Part shown: piece by piece, positions 47,298 through 61,113 of the stretch
How positions within the stretch are numbered: the stretch's first letter is position 1
Layout: each line of letters begins with the position of its first letter
NCBI GenBank assembly: GCA_025766275.1
Contig: JAFKAC010000196.1
Coordinates: 1-64,000 of the forward strand
From: Lactarius indigo
Lineage: Eukaryota > Basidiomycota > Agaricomycetes > Russulales > Russulaceae
Reading direction: 5' to 3'
DNA: 64,000 bases
The notes under the pieces: model-generated
Databases searched by the model: none
What the model was told of the DNA's origin: nothing
What the model saw: only the letters and a program-made list of their open reading frames with translations
Program-made: the position numbers and the translations under genes

Positions 47298-50200
47298 ATG
47301 ACACACACTGGCGGCGTTCCCACTATTTCATCTCGCCCACTTGCTATTCAAGTTGGCTCACTTAGAGTGCGTGCATATATGCCATATCCCCATTTATATC
47401 TCTTCTAACACTTTTATTACTTAAGGTATCGATCCCTGTTTCCACTTGTTCTAACGAGTGGATCGCAGGGGAAGTTCTTAGAGACGAGTTCATTCACGCA
47501 CAATCAGTAGACGATGCCCAAACAGAAATTGATGAGGCCGGAGAGGCCACCACCCTATTTTTCGCGCGCTTTCTTGGCTTCGTAGCTGATCGCGTGCGCG
47601 CTACCCCAGAGGACGCGCCCGAACACGCGGCTCGCCTCGCGGTCCTCCTCAAGGCCGTCTCCCATTTCACAACCACACTCCTCTCGGATATCGATATCCA
47701 TTCCCTCGTCGCCTCTTATGAACATGAGGCACGCAAGAAAGTCCTGTCTGCATTCTACGTTGCACACGCTATTCTCGTGAAGTATAATGTGGAGGGCACC
47801 CCCAAACTCGCTACACCTTCCCTCTTAGCCGAGGCGCTTTCTGGTCGTGCCTCCGTGTTTGCCCTTTTTGGCGGACAGGGTATTAACGAGGTGTACTTTG
47901 ACGAGCTCCAGACGCTATTTGACACATACCGTCCATTCGTCGAACCTTTCCTCCGTGCCACGGTCGATGAGGTTCTCCAACCGCTTACGTCGACCTCCCA
48001 AGACACAACCTTCTATGAACACGGCATGGATGTCATCTCCTGGCTTACCGGGACAATCCCACGCCCACCGGTCGCTTACTTGGCTTCCGTTCCAGTGTCA
48101 TTCCCTCTCATCGGTTTGACTCAGTTTACGCAATACCTCGTCGCGGCTCGCGTGTCTGGCCATTCGCCTGCCGAGTTGTCCGCACGTTTCTCTGGCGCCT
48201 CTGGCCACTCGCAAGGTCTTGTTACGGCAATCGCGATATCGTCTTCCAAGGACGATGCGTCCTTCATTGACAATGCGCACAAGGCGCTCAAGTGGCTCTT
48301 CTTCGCCGGCTTACGTGGCCAGCAGCTCTTCCCCGTCCTCGCGCTCGAGCCGAGCGTTGTTCAGGATTCGATTGAGGGCGGAGAAGGACAGCCTACACCC
48401 ATGTTGTCGATCAGCGGCTTGCTACTCAAAGACCTTCAACCCCATATTTCCAAGACGAACAAGCACCTTCCTGAAAACTCGCAGCTCACTGTCTCACTTC
48501 ATAATGGGCCTCGTACGTTCATCGTCACGGGTCCGCCGCGTGCTCTTTACGGACTTGTTACCAACCTGCGCAAAATCCGCGCTCCCAACGGCGTTGATCA
48601 GAGCAAGGTTGAATTCTCGAAGCGGAAACCTGTTTTCAATGCACGCTTCCTTGTCGTGGGTGTTCCGTTCCACAGCCAGTACCTCCAGGGTGCCGCAGAC
48701 AAGCTCATAGATGAGGATCTGCATGGCGAGGAGCTCTGGACTCCCGAGGAACTTCAGATCCCTGTTTATCACACCGAAGATGGTAAGTCACACATTTGGT
48801 TACTAATCCGTTGACTAACCATCTTTTTAGGTTCCGATCTCCGGACGCACACTGGCTCCCTGACACGGTCAATCTGTGACCAGATATTCACCAAGTCCCT
48901 CCACTGGACAAAAGCCACTGATCTACCAGAGGGTGCTACGCATGTTGTCGACTTCGGCGCAGGTGGTGTGAGTGGCATTGGCCCTCTCACCGCACGCAAC
49001 CTCGATGGACGTGGTGTCCGTGTCATCGTTATCGGTGACAAGGGGAAAGGCGACGCCGAGTTCTACTCAGTGTCCGATGTTAAGACTGAGCAGTCGTGGA
49101 CTAAGAAGTGGATCCCCTCGCTTGTGAAGACCAGGTAAGTTCTTGGTCTAGCGTTTGTGTCAGCATATCCTCAAATTTTTACTTTAGTGATGGCAAAATC
49201 CACATTGATACACCTTTCTCCCGTCTCTTGGGCAAACCCCCAATCATGGTTGCTGGCATGACCCCCACTACTGTCAAGGCGGGCTTTGTTTCCGCTGTCT
49301 TGGAAGCAGGGTACCATGTTGAACTGGCCGGGGGCGGACATTACTCTCCAGCGGCTCTCCGTGCTAAGGTCGCGGAGATTCAGACAAAAATCTCTCCTGG
49401 CATTGGTTTGACGTTGAATGCGCTCTATATCAATCCACGCCAGTTTTCCTTCCAGCTGCCACTGTGGCAGGAAATGCGCCGCGAAGGCTTGCCTATCGAG
49501 GGTTTCTGTGTAGCTGCTGGCATTCCTACCACTGAAAAGGCCGCCGAGATCATTGGTGGTCTTAAGTCTGCTGGGATCCGCCACGTTGCTTTCAAACCTG
49601 GATCAGTCGACGGCATCCGTCAAGTTGTCAATATCGCTGCGGCCAATCCCGAGTTCGCCATCATTCTGCAGTGGACTGGTGGCCGCGCTGGTGGTCACCA
49701 CTCCTTCGAAGACTTCCATCAACCCATCCTCGCAACGTACTCGAGCATCCGCCGTCACGAGAACATAGCCCTTGTCGCTGGCTCCGGTTTCGGCGGCTCA
49801 GAGGATACCTGGCCATATCTTTCTGGAGACTGGTCGAGGGAATTCGGTGTGGAGCCGATGCCCTTTGACGGTTTCCTCTTCGCTTCCCGCGTCATGGTGG
49901 CGAAAGAGGCGCACACCTCGCCTTCGGTCAAGGACCTCATTGTGGCTGCATCTGGCGTTGATGATTCCCAGTGGGAAGGCACTTACGTGAAGGACACTGG
50001 CGGCATTATCACCGTGCGCTCTGAGCTCGGGGAGCCTATTCACAAGGTCAACAATCGCGCACTCAAGCTCTGGAAAGAGTACGACGATACCGTTTTCAAG
50101 CTTCCCCGTGAGAAGCGTGGGGCTTGGCTTCAGGAGCATCGCGCAGAGGTTATCAAGAGGCTCAACGCCGACTATTTCAAGCCATGGTTCCCGGCCAAGA

Positions 50201-53200
50201 AGGATGGGCGCGCTGTTGAGGATCTTAGTGACATGACTTATGAGGAGACAGTCCTTCGCCTCGTGCGCCTGATGTATGTTGCGCATGAAGATCGCTGGCT
50301 TGATCTCTCCTTGCGCAACTTGACAGGCGATTGGTTACGCCGTGTCGAGGAGCGTTTTGCCGGTGTCAACGGCGGTGGGCCTAAAGCGTCCATTCTACAA
50401 TCTTACTCAAGCCTCGACAAGCCGTCTGCCTTCGTTTCTACCTTCTTCGAGAAATATCCTGTTGCAAAGGAGCAACTCTTGGCTCACGAGGACAAATCAT
50501 ATTTCCTTAACATCGCGCAACGTTCCGGCCAGAAGCCCGCACCATTTATTCCCATCCTAGATAATAGCTTCGAAGTGTGGTTCAAGAAGGTATGATCAGA
50601 TATTAGGATTTTTGGCAGGGCTCAGCTCACTGTACCTTGTAGGATTCACTTTGGGCTTCAGAGGATATCGAAGCCGTTTTCGACCAGGATCCACAACGTG
50701 TCGCCATTCTTCAGGGTCCTGTTGCCGTTCGTCATTCGATCAAGAAAGACGAACCGATCAAGGAGATGCTTGATAATGTCGTCTCTGGCCTGGTCGGGAA
50801 GGTGTTGGAGCGCTACTATGGCGGCGACGAGAGCAAAATTCCTGTCGTTGACTATCTTGGCATGAAGCCTACCTCCGTTTCCCCTCTATCTGGCGTCGAT
50901 GTTATCCGGAGTGACGAAGTCAAGCTCGATGTATCTGCTACTGTACCGCCTACCGAAGACTGGCTACGATTCCTCGCTGGCCCTGAGCTGAACTGGTGGC
51001 ACGCATTTATGACGTCCGAATTCGTTGTTCAGGGTACATCTTACATCGCCAACCCTATTCGTCGTATCCTTGCTCCTCGCTCTGGACAGAAGCTCGCAGT
51101 GCGTATGCTCGATGGCCAACCTCATCACATCTCCGTTCACGGCGCTGCACGCTCGTTTGGCGAGCACCAACCTGACTTCCTTGCTGTTGATATCAAATAT
51201 GACGTCTCTTCTCGTACTATCAATCTCACACTCTTCGAAGAGCGGCGGGGCAATGCCATTCCACTGCAACTCCAGTTCAAGTACGAGCCGTCGCAAGCCT
51301 ATGCCCCTATTCACGAGGTTGCGGAGGGTCGTAACAAGCGTATCAAGGAGTTCTACTGGCGGCTGTGGTTTGGCGATGACGAAAAGCTTCCGGAACTTGG
51401 CGTTCGTGATACGTTCACCGGTCCCGAGGTTACCATATCCGCGAGCGATGTTGAGACGTTCTGCGCCGTAGTTGGCAACCAGCAGGAGAACTTCAAAACC
51501 ACCCGCACCGACGAGGTCAAGGCGCCGATGGACTTTGCCATTGTCACCGGCTGGCAAGCAATCATGAAAGCTATCTTCCCTGCTACTATCGATGGCGACT
51601 TGCTCAAGCTCGTCCATCTATCTAATGGATTCAAAATTGTTCCTGGGGCCAAGCCGCTGAAGGCTGGAGACGTCTGTCGCGCGGAGGCGAAGGTTACTGC
51701 TGTGGTTAATGGCGACTCTGGCAAGACTGTGCGAGTTACCGGTCATGTTCTCTGCGAAGGCAAGCCGGTTATTCAAGTTCAGTCGGCTTTCCTGTATCGT
51801 GGAAGGTTCACGGACTATGAGAACACCTTCGAGACCATTGACGAACCTGATTACACCGTGGAGCTCGCTACCGACGCGGATGTTGGCGTCCTCTTGTCTA
51901 AGGACTGGTTCGAGTGGTCCGACGAAGCTAAGCCACTCACCGCTGGCGCACGCCTCATCTTCCGCTTGCGTTCCGAGGTCACATACAAGGACAAGGTCAA
52001 CTACTGCTCTGTCGCCGTCGCCGGTGACGTCTTTGTCCGCGGACATCTTGGTCGCCTCGTCAAGGTCGCATACGTCGACTTTGAGCGCGATGAGAGTCAG
52101 GGAAATCCTGTTGTTGCCTATCTTCAGCGTCATGGTTCTGCCAAGTCGGCTCCTATTCCGCTCGCTTCCGAATACCATCTCACTTCGAGCGCCAACCCTT
52201 CACTTTATCATGCGCCTGCCACAAATGAGCCTTATTCGACTGTTTCAGGGGATTTCAATCCCATCCATACTAACCCTTACTTTTCATCTTTCGCCTCACT
52301 TCCAGGCACGATCACCCATGGCATGTTCTCTAGCGCCGCGACCAGACGTTATGTCGAGACTGTGGTGGCCATGGGCGTCCCAGATCGCGTGCATAAGTAA
52401 GTCACTATTATTCACATGACTAGTCCCGGACTGATTGTTTTGTCATAGTTACAATGTCAACTTTGTTGGAATGGTCCTTCCAGGCGATGAACTTACCGTC
52501 AAGATCAAGCACACCGCTATGCACGATGGTAATTTCGTTGTCGGCGTCACGACGGTCAATCAGCGCGGCGAGAAAGTCATCGAGGGAACCGCAGAGGTCG
52601 CACAACCCCCCACGGTCTATGGCTTCACCGGCCAAGGTTCGCAGGAGCAGGGCATGGGCATGGAGTTATACAACTCATCCCCCGCTGCTCGCGCCGTCTG
52701 GGACTCTGCCGACGCACATCTGATCACAGCTTACGGCTTTTCCATCGTGGAGATTGTGCGTGAGAATCCAAAGAAAAAGACCATTCACTTCGGTGGCATC
52801 AAGGGCCAGGCTATCCGAGAGCGTTACATGGAAATGACTTACGACACAACTGACAAGGACGGCAACATCAAGAGCCTTCCCCTCTTCGCGGATATCAATA
52901 TCCGCACTCTCCAGCACACATTCACTCATCCCAAGGGTCTTCTTTTCGCCACTCAGTTCGCGCAGATCGCCTTAGTTATTATGTCCCGCGCCGCTTTCGA
53001 AGATCTTCGCGCGAAGGGTTTCGTCCAGCCTTATGCCGCATTTGCTGGTCACTCCCTTGGGGAATTCTCTGCTCTGGCCTCCGTTGCTGACATCTTACCA
53101 AATTCGTCTCTCGTCGATGTCGTGTTCTATCGTGGGTTGACCATGCAGCGCGCTGTCGAGCGCGACGAGCAGAGCCGCTCCAACTACGCCATGTGCGCTA

Positions 53201-56200
53201 TCAACCCCGGTCGGGTTAGCAAGACGTTTGATGATGCTGCCCTCCGTGAGGTCGTCGATACCATCTCCAACCTCAGGGACTGCCTGCTGGAAATTGTCAA
53301 CTTTAACGTCGAAGTACGCCGAGTACCTTTTTCGTGAGGAACGGTCACTGACCAAAATATAGGGGCAACAATACGTCTGTGCTGGAGAGCTCGTAGCATT
53401 GCAGGCACTGACCAACGTCCTTAACTATCTCAAGGTGGAGAAGGTCGACATCACCAAGGTATGCGTCACTCCCTCGCTACTATTCGCTCTAATCACAGCC
53501 AATCTCTAGTTGACCGAGAAATTCGGTCTCGCAAAGGTTAAGGAGATGCTCAAGGACATTGTGAACAACTGTTACGATCGTGCTCTTGAGAAGCAGAAGG
53601 CTGAGGGCTATATCATCCTTGAACGTGGCCTCGCCACTATTCCGCTTGGCGGCATCGATGTCCCCTTCCATTCCCGCTATCTCTGGTCTGGCGTCATGCC
53701 TTTCCGTGCATGTGAGTTCTTTTGTCCTTTTGTTCCTTGTCTACATTAATGACCCTACTATAGACCTTTCTAAAAAGATCCCTGCTGACCTTCTGGACCC
53801 CTCGCTTCTGGAGGATGTCTATATCCCCAATCTTGTCGCATCGCCTTTTGCTGTCAACAAGGAATATGCTGAGCTAATCTACAACCGTACTTCCTCACCA
53901 CGTCTCTCGAAGGTCCTTCGTAAGTGGGACGAAGAGCGCTGGGACTCTCCTGAACAGCGTCAAAAACTCGCTTGGGTACTCCTTGTCGAGCTACTGTCTT
54001 ACCAGTTTGCCTCCCCTGTGCGCTGGATCGAGACCCAGGACTTGTTCTTCCAACGGTACAAATTCGAACGCTTCATCGAGATCGGCCCATCCCCAACGCT
54101 CACTGGCATGGCCGTTCGCACACTTAAGGCCAAGTACGAGACCAAGGACGATTCCACCAGCCTCGTTCGCCGCGTCTTCTGTGCCTCCAAGGACCAGAAG
54201 GAGATCTACTATCAGTTTGAGGATGAAGTTGAAGCCGCTTCCGAGGCGGAGGCACCCGCCGAGTCCGCAACACCTACTGCCGTGGTAGCTGCTCCGGTTG
54301 TGGTGGCCACACCGGCTCCAGCTGCCAGCGCTGGTCCCGCAGCCAGCATTGAGGACGTTCCGATCCGTGCTTCCGACATACTTGCTTCTATCGTAGCTCA
54401 GAAGTTGAAGAAACAACTCAGCGAAATCCCTATGTCCAAGTCTATCAAGGACCTGTCCAACGGCAAGTCGACGCTTCAGAACGAGATTATGGGTGACCTT
54501 CAGGGTGAATTCTCATCTGCACCGGACAAGGGCGAGGAGCTACCGCTTGAGGAATTGGGCGCTGCCCTCGGATCCGGTCATTCTGGTAATCTCGGCAAGT
54601 ACTCTACTGGGCTTGTATCACGCGCCATTGGCGGCAAGATGCCCGGTGGTTTCAACATCTCCAGCGCGAAGGCGCATCTCTCGAAGACATGGGGTCTGGG
54701 TCCTCAACGTGCAGACGCTGTACTACTCGTCGCCACAACTATGGAACCTGCCAAACGCCTTGGCTCTGAGGGCGAGGGGAAGACTTGGCTGGACGCTGCT
54801 GCGCAAATCTACGCGCAGCGGGTAGGCATCACCCTCTCCAGTGGTGCCGCCAGTGGTGCCGCCGGAGGGTCGTCTGGTGGTGCTGTCATGAATAGCGAAG
54901 AATTCCTCAAGTTCCAAGCTGAGCAGCACGAGTTCGCTCATCAGCAAATCAACCTCTATTCCCGCTATCTCAAGCGAGACCCCCGTATGGGCGAGATACT
55001 TTACGATAAAGAGAAAGCAAACACTGCACAGATCCAAGCCCGGCTCGACAGCATTGCGCGCGAACATGGCGACACATACGTGGATGGCATTCAGCCTGTC
55101 TTCGATGCGCTCAAGGCCCGCCACTTTGACTCTTCGTGGAACTGGGTTCGCCAAGACGCGATTCTCATGTTCTACGATATCCTCTTCGGACGCCTCACTA
55201 CTGTGGACCGCGAAATTACTGCTCGTTGTATCGCTATCATGAATCGTGCTGACCCCGATCTCATTAAGTTCATGGAGTTCATGGTCAACCGCTGTGACCC
55301 CTCCAAGGGTGAGACGTACGCAACTGCCAGGAAGCTTGGTCATGAACTTTTGGAAAACTGCCGTGGCGTTGTTGGCCAGCCCCCGCTTTACAAGGATGGT
55401 GAGTACTTTATTGGAAACGTGCATCTCAAGTTCTCAGCCATCTCCTAGTCACTTTCCCAACTGCGCCCCATACCGATATCACGGAGAAGGGCGAGATCGT
55501 GTACTCCGAGGTCAACCGCGAGAACGTTCGCAAGCTCGAGGCGTATGTCGAGGAAATGGCGAGCGCCGACCAGATCTCTGGATCAGTTAACATCCAGAAA
55601 ATTCAGGATGACGTGGTCAAGCTTTGGAACGTTGTCAAGTCGCAGCCAGAGATCAGCGAGGAGCAGAAGAATCGCATCAAGGCTCTTTATGACGGTGTGG
55701 TTCTCTCGCTACGCAAAGCTCCTGACAATCGCCCACGCCCTGGAGTACCGCGAAGCCGTCGCTCTTCGTCTCAGTTCTTACGCCCCCAGATCTCGGGTAT
55801 TGCCTCAGTATCTGCTGACAAGGTCCCACTTCTTCATCTCAAGCGTCGCGTCGGCACCCAGTGGGAGTACAGCTCTAATCTGACGGGTGTGTACTTCGAT
55901 GTGCTCCACGAGATCGCCACGTCCGGTACGACGTTCAAAGACAAGAACGCGCTGATCACTGGTGTCGGCAAGGGCTCAATAGGCGTGGAGATTCTCAAGG
56001 GTCTCCTGTCCGGTGGTGCACACGTCGTTGTCACGACTTCTCGCTACAGTCGCGCTACCGTGGAGTATTACCAAGGCATCTTCCAGGGTTTCGGCAGCCG
56101 TGGTTCCGCTCTAACCGTCGTTCCATTCAACCAAGGTTCTAAGCAAGATGTGGAGGCGCTTGTTGACTACATCTACACGACTCTAGGCCTTGATCTCGAT

Positions 56201-59200
56201 TATATCATTCCCTTCGCTGCAGTTCCTGAGAACGGCCGCGAGATCGACGGCCTCGACGATAAGTCCGAGCTTGCCCACCGCATCATGTTGGTCAACCTCC
56301 TTCGTCTCCTTGGCGCGGTCAAAACAAAGAAGGCTAGCCGCCAGATTGTCACTCGTCCTACTCAAGTTGTTCTTCCTTTGTCACCCAATCATGGCCTCTT
56401 CGGCAATGATGGCCTCTACTCCGAGTCCAAGATTTCTCTCGAGACACTCTTCAATCGCTGGTCTTCCGAAAGCTGGGGTGAATATCTTTGCCTTGTGGGC
56501 GCCGTAATTGGGTAAGTACTATTTAACAACTAACTACGTACGCGATACTGAATCGTCATTTAGCTGGACCCGTGGTACCGGTCTCATGGATCAGTCCAAC
56601 ATGATCGCACAGGAAGTCGAGACTCATGGCGTTCGCACATTCTCCGCAAAGGAGATGGCCTTCAACATCCTCGGTCTTATGCACCCGATTTTGTTCAGTA
56701 TCACTCAAGTCGAGCCAGTCTGGGGTGACCTGAGTGGTGGATTCGACCGCATCGCCGATCTCGCTGACATGACGAGCCGAATCCGCATCAGCATAAACAA
56801 GAAGGCCGAGCTCCGTCGTGCTATTGCCCGCGATAATGCCGCTGAGTTCAAGGCTATCAATGGTGCTGAAGCCGAACGTGTTCTTCAGACAATTAACATC
56901 ACACCTCGCGCTAATTTCCGTTTCGAATTCCCTGAGCTCCCCGAAGCACAATCTCTTGAATCTCTTTCTCAGCTACGCGATGTCATTGACCTCGACAAGG
57001 TCATTGTTATCTCAGGCTTCGGAGAAGTTGGGCCATGGGGATCTTCTCGCACACGGTGGGAGATGGAGGCTAGAGGTCGTCTGACGCTCGAAGGGTGCAT
57101 CGAAATGGCATGGATGATGGGTTACATCAAACACTTCGACGGACGCCTCAAGGATGGTACACTGCACGTTGGCTGGGTCGACGTCAAAACGGGCGAGCCT
57201 GTTGATGACAAGGACGTCCGCGGCCGATACGAGAAAGATATCATGAACCACGCTGGTGTGCGCTTCTTCGGTGAGCATTTTACTGTGTGGGTTTATTTCT
57301 TTCACTGACGGCATCACTCAGAACCTGAGCTTTTCCGTGGCTACGACCCCAAGCACAAAGTGTTCAACTCTGAGGTTGAGCTCATCCACGACCTCGAGCC
57401 TCTGGAGGTTACAGACACGGACGCCGAGAAATTCAAGAAGGAGCATGGCGACAAGTGCGACATCTGGGCAGGTGAGGGTGGTCAGTGGTTCGTTAAGCTG
57501 AAGAAGGGCGCTCGGGTCTACATCCCAAAAGCCATTTCCTACAACCGTCTCGTCGCTGGCCAACTCCCCAATGGATGGAATGCTACGCGCTACGGCATCC
57601 CGGAGGACATCATCGCACGCACCGACCGCGTTTCTCTTTGGTCACTTGTTGCTACCGCTGAGGCTCTCAACCACGCTGGTATCACGGACCCTTATGAATT
57701 ATACCAATACATCCATCCCTCTGAGGTTGGCACGTGTCTTGGCTCCGGCATGGGTGGCATGCACAGTTTGGCCCAAATGTTCAAGGAACGTCGCGACGAG
57801 AAGGAAGTCCAGAGTGACATTATGCAAGAGACGTGAGTTTCTTGTCCTCTTTATTGAGCGCTGTTGACGCCTTATCGTGCAGTTTCATCAACACCACCGC
57901 AGGGTGGATCAACTTGCTGTTGATGTCCTCGAGTGGACCTGTCAAGATTCCAGTTGGCGCTTGGTGAGCTGCCAAATTCTTGTCAATTTACAGACAACTT
58001 AATGTTATTCGCTCGTAGCGCTACCGCTCTTCAGTCCATGGAGATTGCAACTGACACCATCCTCTCTGGCAAGGCGAAAGTCATGATCGCTGGAGGCTTC
58101 GACGATCTATGCGAGGAAGGCTCCTATGAGTTCGGCAACATGAAGGCAACAAGCAACTCGGAGACCGAGCTTGCGATGGGTCGTGAACCAACTGAAATGT
58201 CGCGACCAACCACGACAACTCGGGCTGGGGTGCGTTGCCATTCTTTGACCGATCTTCCTTCTGCTAATCCAATGATCCGTAGTTTATGGAGTCTCAAGGT
58301 GTTGGTGTACACATTGTTATGTCGGCCAAGACGGCCCTTGAGCTTGGTTGTCCGATTCGCGGCATTCTCGCCTTTACCTCTACGTCTACGTGAGTCCGCA
58401 TTCACCTTGGCACTCAGCTTTGGAAACCGACCGTTTCTTAGTGACAAAGCCGGTCGCTCAATTCCCGCCCCTGGTCGCGGTGCACTCGGCGTTGCTCGTG
58501 AAGTCCAATCCAAGCACCCATCTCCGATCCTCGACATCGGTTACCGGGCTCGTCAGATCTCCTTCCGCCGCAGGCAGATCGGGGACTGGCTTGCCTTCGA
58601 GCAGGAACAACTCAAGGAAGAGGTTGAGGTCCGCAAGAGCAAGGGAGAAGCCGTTGACTCGGACTTTTTCGCCAACCGTGTCGCTGACCTTGAGGCTGAG
58701 GCTTATCGTCAGGAGAAGGATGTGCTTGCCACCTACGGTATGCTCATGCAGAGCTCAGAAGGCGCTGACCCTCGCATCGCTCCCCTTCGTCGTGCCCTCG
58801 CCGTTTGGGGTCTCACTGCGGACAACATTGGTGTTCTGTCCATTCATGGTACTAGCACTCAGGCCAACGAGAAGAACGAGACATACATGTGGAACACAAT
58901 CCTCAAGACACTCGATCGTACTGCCGGCAATGCCGTACCCATCATGGCACAAAAGAGTCTGGTCGGCCATTCGAAGGGTGGCGCCGCGGCATGGCAGATG
59001 GCTGGTCTCCTCCAGTCAATCGCGAGTGGTGTAGTTCCTGGCAATCGGAATGCCGACAACGTCGATGCTCTCTTCCAGCAACATTCTCTGCTAATGTTCC
59101 CCTCGAAGACCATCAAGACCGACGGTATAACTGCTGGTGTCATGGTAAGTGTTCCTCTATACCACATCCGATTTTAGGGTTAACGGTTCTTCAGTCTTCG

Positions 59201-60031
59201 TTCGGTTTCGGTCAAGTTGGTGGAACTGCTCTCGTTGTCCACCCACAATACGCACTCGCTGCAGCACCGCCGTCTCTGTACCAGTCATATAGGGTCCGAC
59301 ACAAAGAACGCTACCTTAAGTCATACAAAGCCATGTCGGAGATGATGACGACCAATGCGTTGGTGAAGATCAAGGAGGCTCCTCCATACACTATTGAGCT
59401 CGAGACCCCTGTCTTACTCAACTCGCTGGCGCGCGCCTCGCCGGACAAGAAGACCGGCAGCTACACATTCAAGGGGGATCAGCCGACTGAGACGAAGCCG
59501 AATCTCGCCAATGTTAAGGCGATAGAGGAGACGCTCCAACTCTCTGGATCTACTGCCGGGGTTGGTGTCGACCAAGGTGTGTCCACTAGGTTGTCTTTCG
59601 TACTCACCCGGGCTGACAGTCCGCATAGAATTGATCTCTTCTGTGCCATCCGAGAACCCGACGTTCATTTCACGTAACTTTACGGATGCCGAGATCGCGT
59701 ACTGTCGTGCTCAGCCATCCTTCCAAGCGTCATTCGCTGCTCGCTGGGTGGGTAAAGAGGCCGTGTTCAAGTCGCTTGGTGTCTCCTCCAAAGGTGCCGG
59801 CACGGCGATGAAGGAGATTGAGATTCTTCCCAATGAGGCCGGGGCTCCCGAGGTCACACTTCATGGAGACGCCAAGGCCGCAGCCACAGCGAAGGGCATT
59901 TCTAAGATTCATTTGTCATTGAGCCATTCTGATGTAAGTTCCTTGTTTCTCCTCACTCGTCTGAACAACCGTGCTGAACGAACAATTCGCAGACTGTCGC
60001 CGTTGCTTTTGCTCAAGCTTCCACTGCATGA
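47298..60031 (+). CDS. Single-chain fatty acid synthase (fused beta + alpha), type I
   Basis: One polypeptide carrying all activities of fungal cytosolic FAS. Nineteen exons with 18 introns of 48-59 nt sum to 11,793 nt, or 3,930 residues. Order: acetyltransferase (Ser285 in GHSQG); enoyl reductase ([15 protein letters not shown] at about 596); dehydratase hot-dog ([23 protein letters not shown], about 1590); malonyl/palmitoyl transferase (Ser1831 in GHSLG); linker rich in Ala/Pro; acyl carrier domain (Ser2252 in [10 protein letters not shown]); ketoreductase ([14 protein letters not shown], about 2733); ketosynthase (Cys3349, His3590 in HGTST, His3631 in VGHSKG); and a C-terminal phosphopantetheinyl transferase ([17 protein letters not shown]). 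Yeast splits this chain inside the malonyl transferase. Here that place ([20 protein letters not shown], about 2075) is read through within one exon (53764-55398). Only one carrier domain is seen. The start is the only ATG after the TATA box and leader. Confidence 0.96.
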
Positions 60032-60172
60032 AGGACTCGTTTCGATTCACATAATATCGCATGTATACATATATCCATCTTATCGCATTCCGTGTCTGTA
60101 CGCATAATTGTGCAATAGAATTTTCATTCCTGATCATCAGTCTGATTCCTGGGCTTGCAATAAAGTCGACGG

Positions 60173-60988
60173 TTAAGGGGAATCTAGGTACAATTTTTGT
60201 TCTTCGATGTACTGTGCGATGTAATTGGGAACCATGCGACACCAAGAATCGTCCCTGGCGAGAATTTTTGCACGCACTTCACTGGAGCTGAATGTTTGCA
60301 ACTCGTCGTCTATATCCGCGATGAGTACACGGTCAACCCGAACCCACTCTTCCGCAGCCTCGAGGGTCACGGTCTCTTTGCGGGGACCTGCAAGCTTCAT
60401 CGTACGTCGAGCGCAGATAACCCGAGCATTGCTGCCATCAGGAGCGAAGAACTGTCGTAATGCAGCATCCATGGCCTCGGGCGAGCCATCGCCATAGTAT
60501 CGAGGTGCGAGAAAACGCTCGAGCGTATCGATGCCCTGTATGAAGGCGAGCTGAGCTCCTGCGGGGAGTGCAGTGCGCAGCCGCTCTGCTTTATGAATGA
60601 ACGCAGGCGCATCGACTAGCGCTACGGCAGCGTTGATATCGCACGCTAGGCGCACCATCATCTCAACACGCTGTGACGGGGAGGCATCACCAGGGCGTGG
60701 GGTTTTGTCAGCGTTGCGCACGCTCAAGAGGAGAAGGCGTGCTTCTGTCGGAGAAGCGGCTGCGGGGAGTAGGGAGAGCGCCCGGTGGGCGAGAGTCGGT
60801 GGGTTGAAGGACGAGTCAAGAATGGCGACTCGAAATGCGGAGACGCCTGTCGCGACGGGTGGGCCGGTGAGAGCCTGAGGACCAGGTCGCGGGTATGGCC
60901 AGCCTGAATAGGGCTTGTGGATGAACTCGACCTTTGTGACTCCTCGTTGTAGTCTGGCGATCGCTGCGCTAACGAAGTCTGTCATCAT
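60173..60988 (-). CDS. POF1/NMNAT-like nucleotidyltransferase
   Basis: Single-exon gene of 271 residues in the cytidylyltransferase/NMN adenylyltransferase superfamily, most like yeast Pof1. The nucleotide-binding start is FRVAILDSSFNPPTLAHRAL, where TLAH stands for the usual HxGH (GxxxPxHxGH in true NMNAT). The second signature is FSSSEVRAKI, the counterpart of ISSTxxR. Between them lie LLLLSVRNADKT and QRVEMMVRLACD. It ends IAQYIEEQKLYLDSP. The substrate is uncertain: Pof1-type proteins are linked to nicotinamide nucleotide and filamentation in yeast, but the altered HxGH warns against assuming full NMNAT activity. It is tail-to-tail with FAS (141 bp) and head-to-head with DBP5 (125 bp). 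Confidence 0.82.
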   Translation of the reverse strand: MMTDFVSAAIARLQRGVTKVEFIHKPYSGWPYPRPGPQALTGPPVATGVSAFRVAILDSSFNPPTLAHRALSLLPAAASPTEARLLLLSVRNADKTPRPGDASPSQRVEMMVRLACDINAAVALVDAPAFIHKAERLRTALPAGAQLAFIQGIDTLERFLAPRYYGDGSPEAMDAALRQFFAPDGSNARVICARRTMKLAGPRKETVTLEAAEEWVRVDRVLIADIDDELQTFSSSEVRAKILARDDSWCRMVPNYIAQYIEEQKLYLDSP

Positions 60989-61113
60989 TATGCCGTAGTG
61001 AGCCCGTTTCGGGCATGGGTTGTTGTTTGGGTGAGGCTACTCAAAAATGGTAATTGAACGTGAACGTGACTCACTGCACTTTGTTCTTTGACCACCACGT
61101 ATCGTTGTTCGTT
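60989..61113. promoter_or_regulatory. Very short divergent promoter, POF1-like / DBP5
   Basis: 125 bp between opposite start codons under the DBP5 model used here, the shortest divergent spacer in the window. No TATA box is seen. Confidence 0.35.

Noticed and set aside
47298..60031. Two neighbouring FAS genes (separate beta and alpha)
   Set aside because: The junction is inside one uninterrupted exon without stop or promoter, and all exon phases close as one gene.
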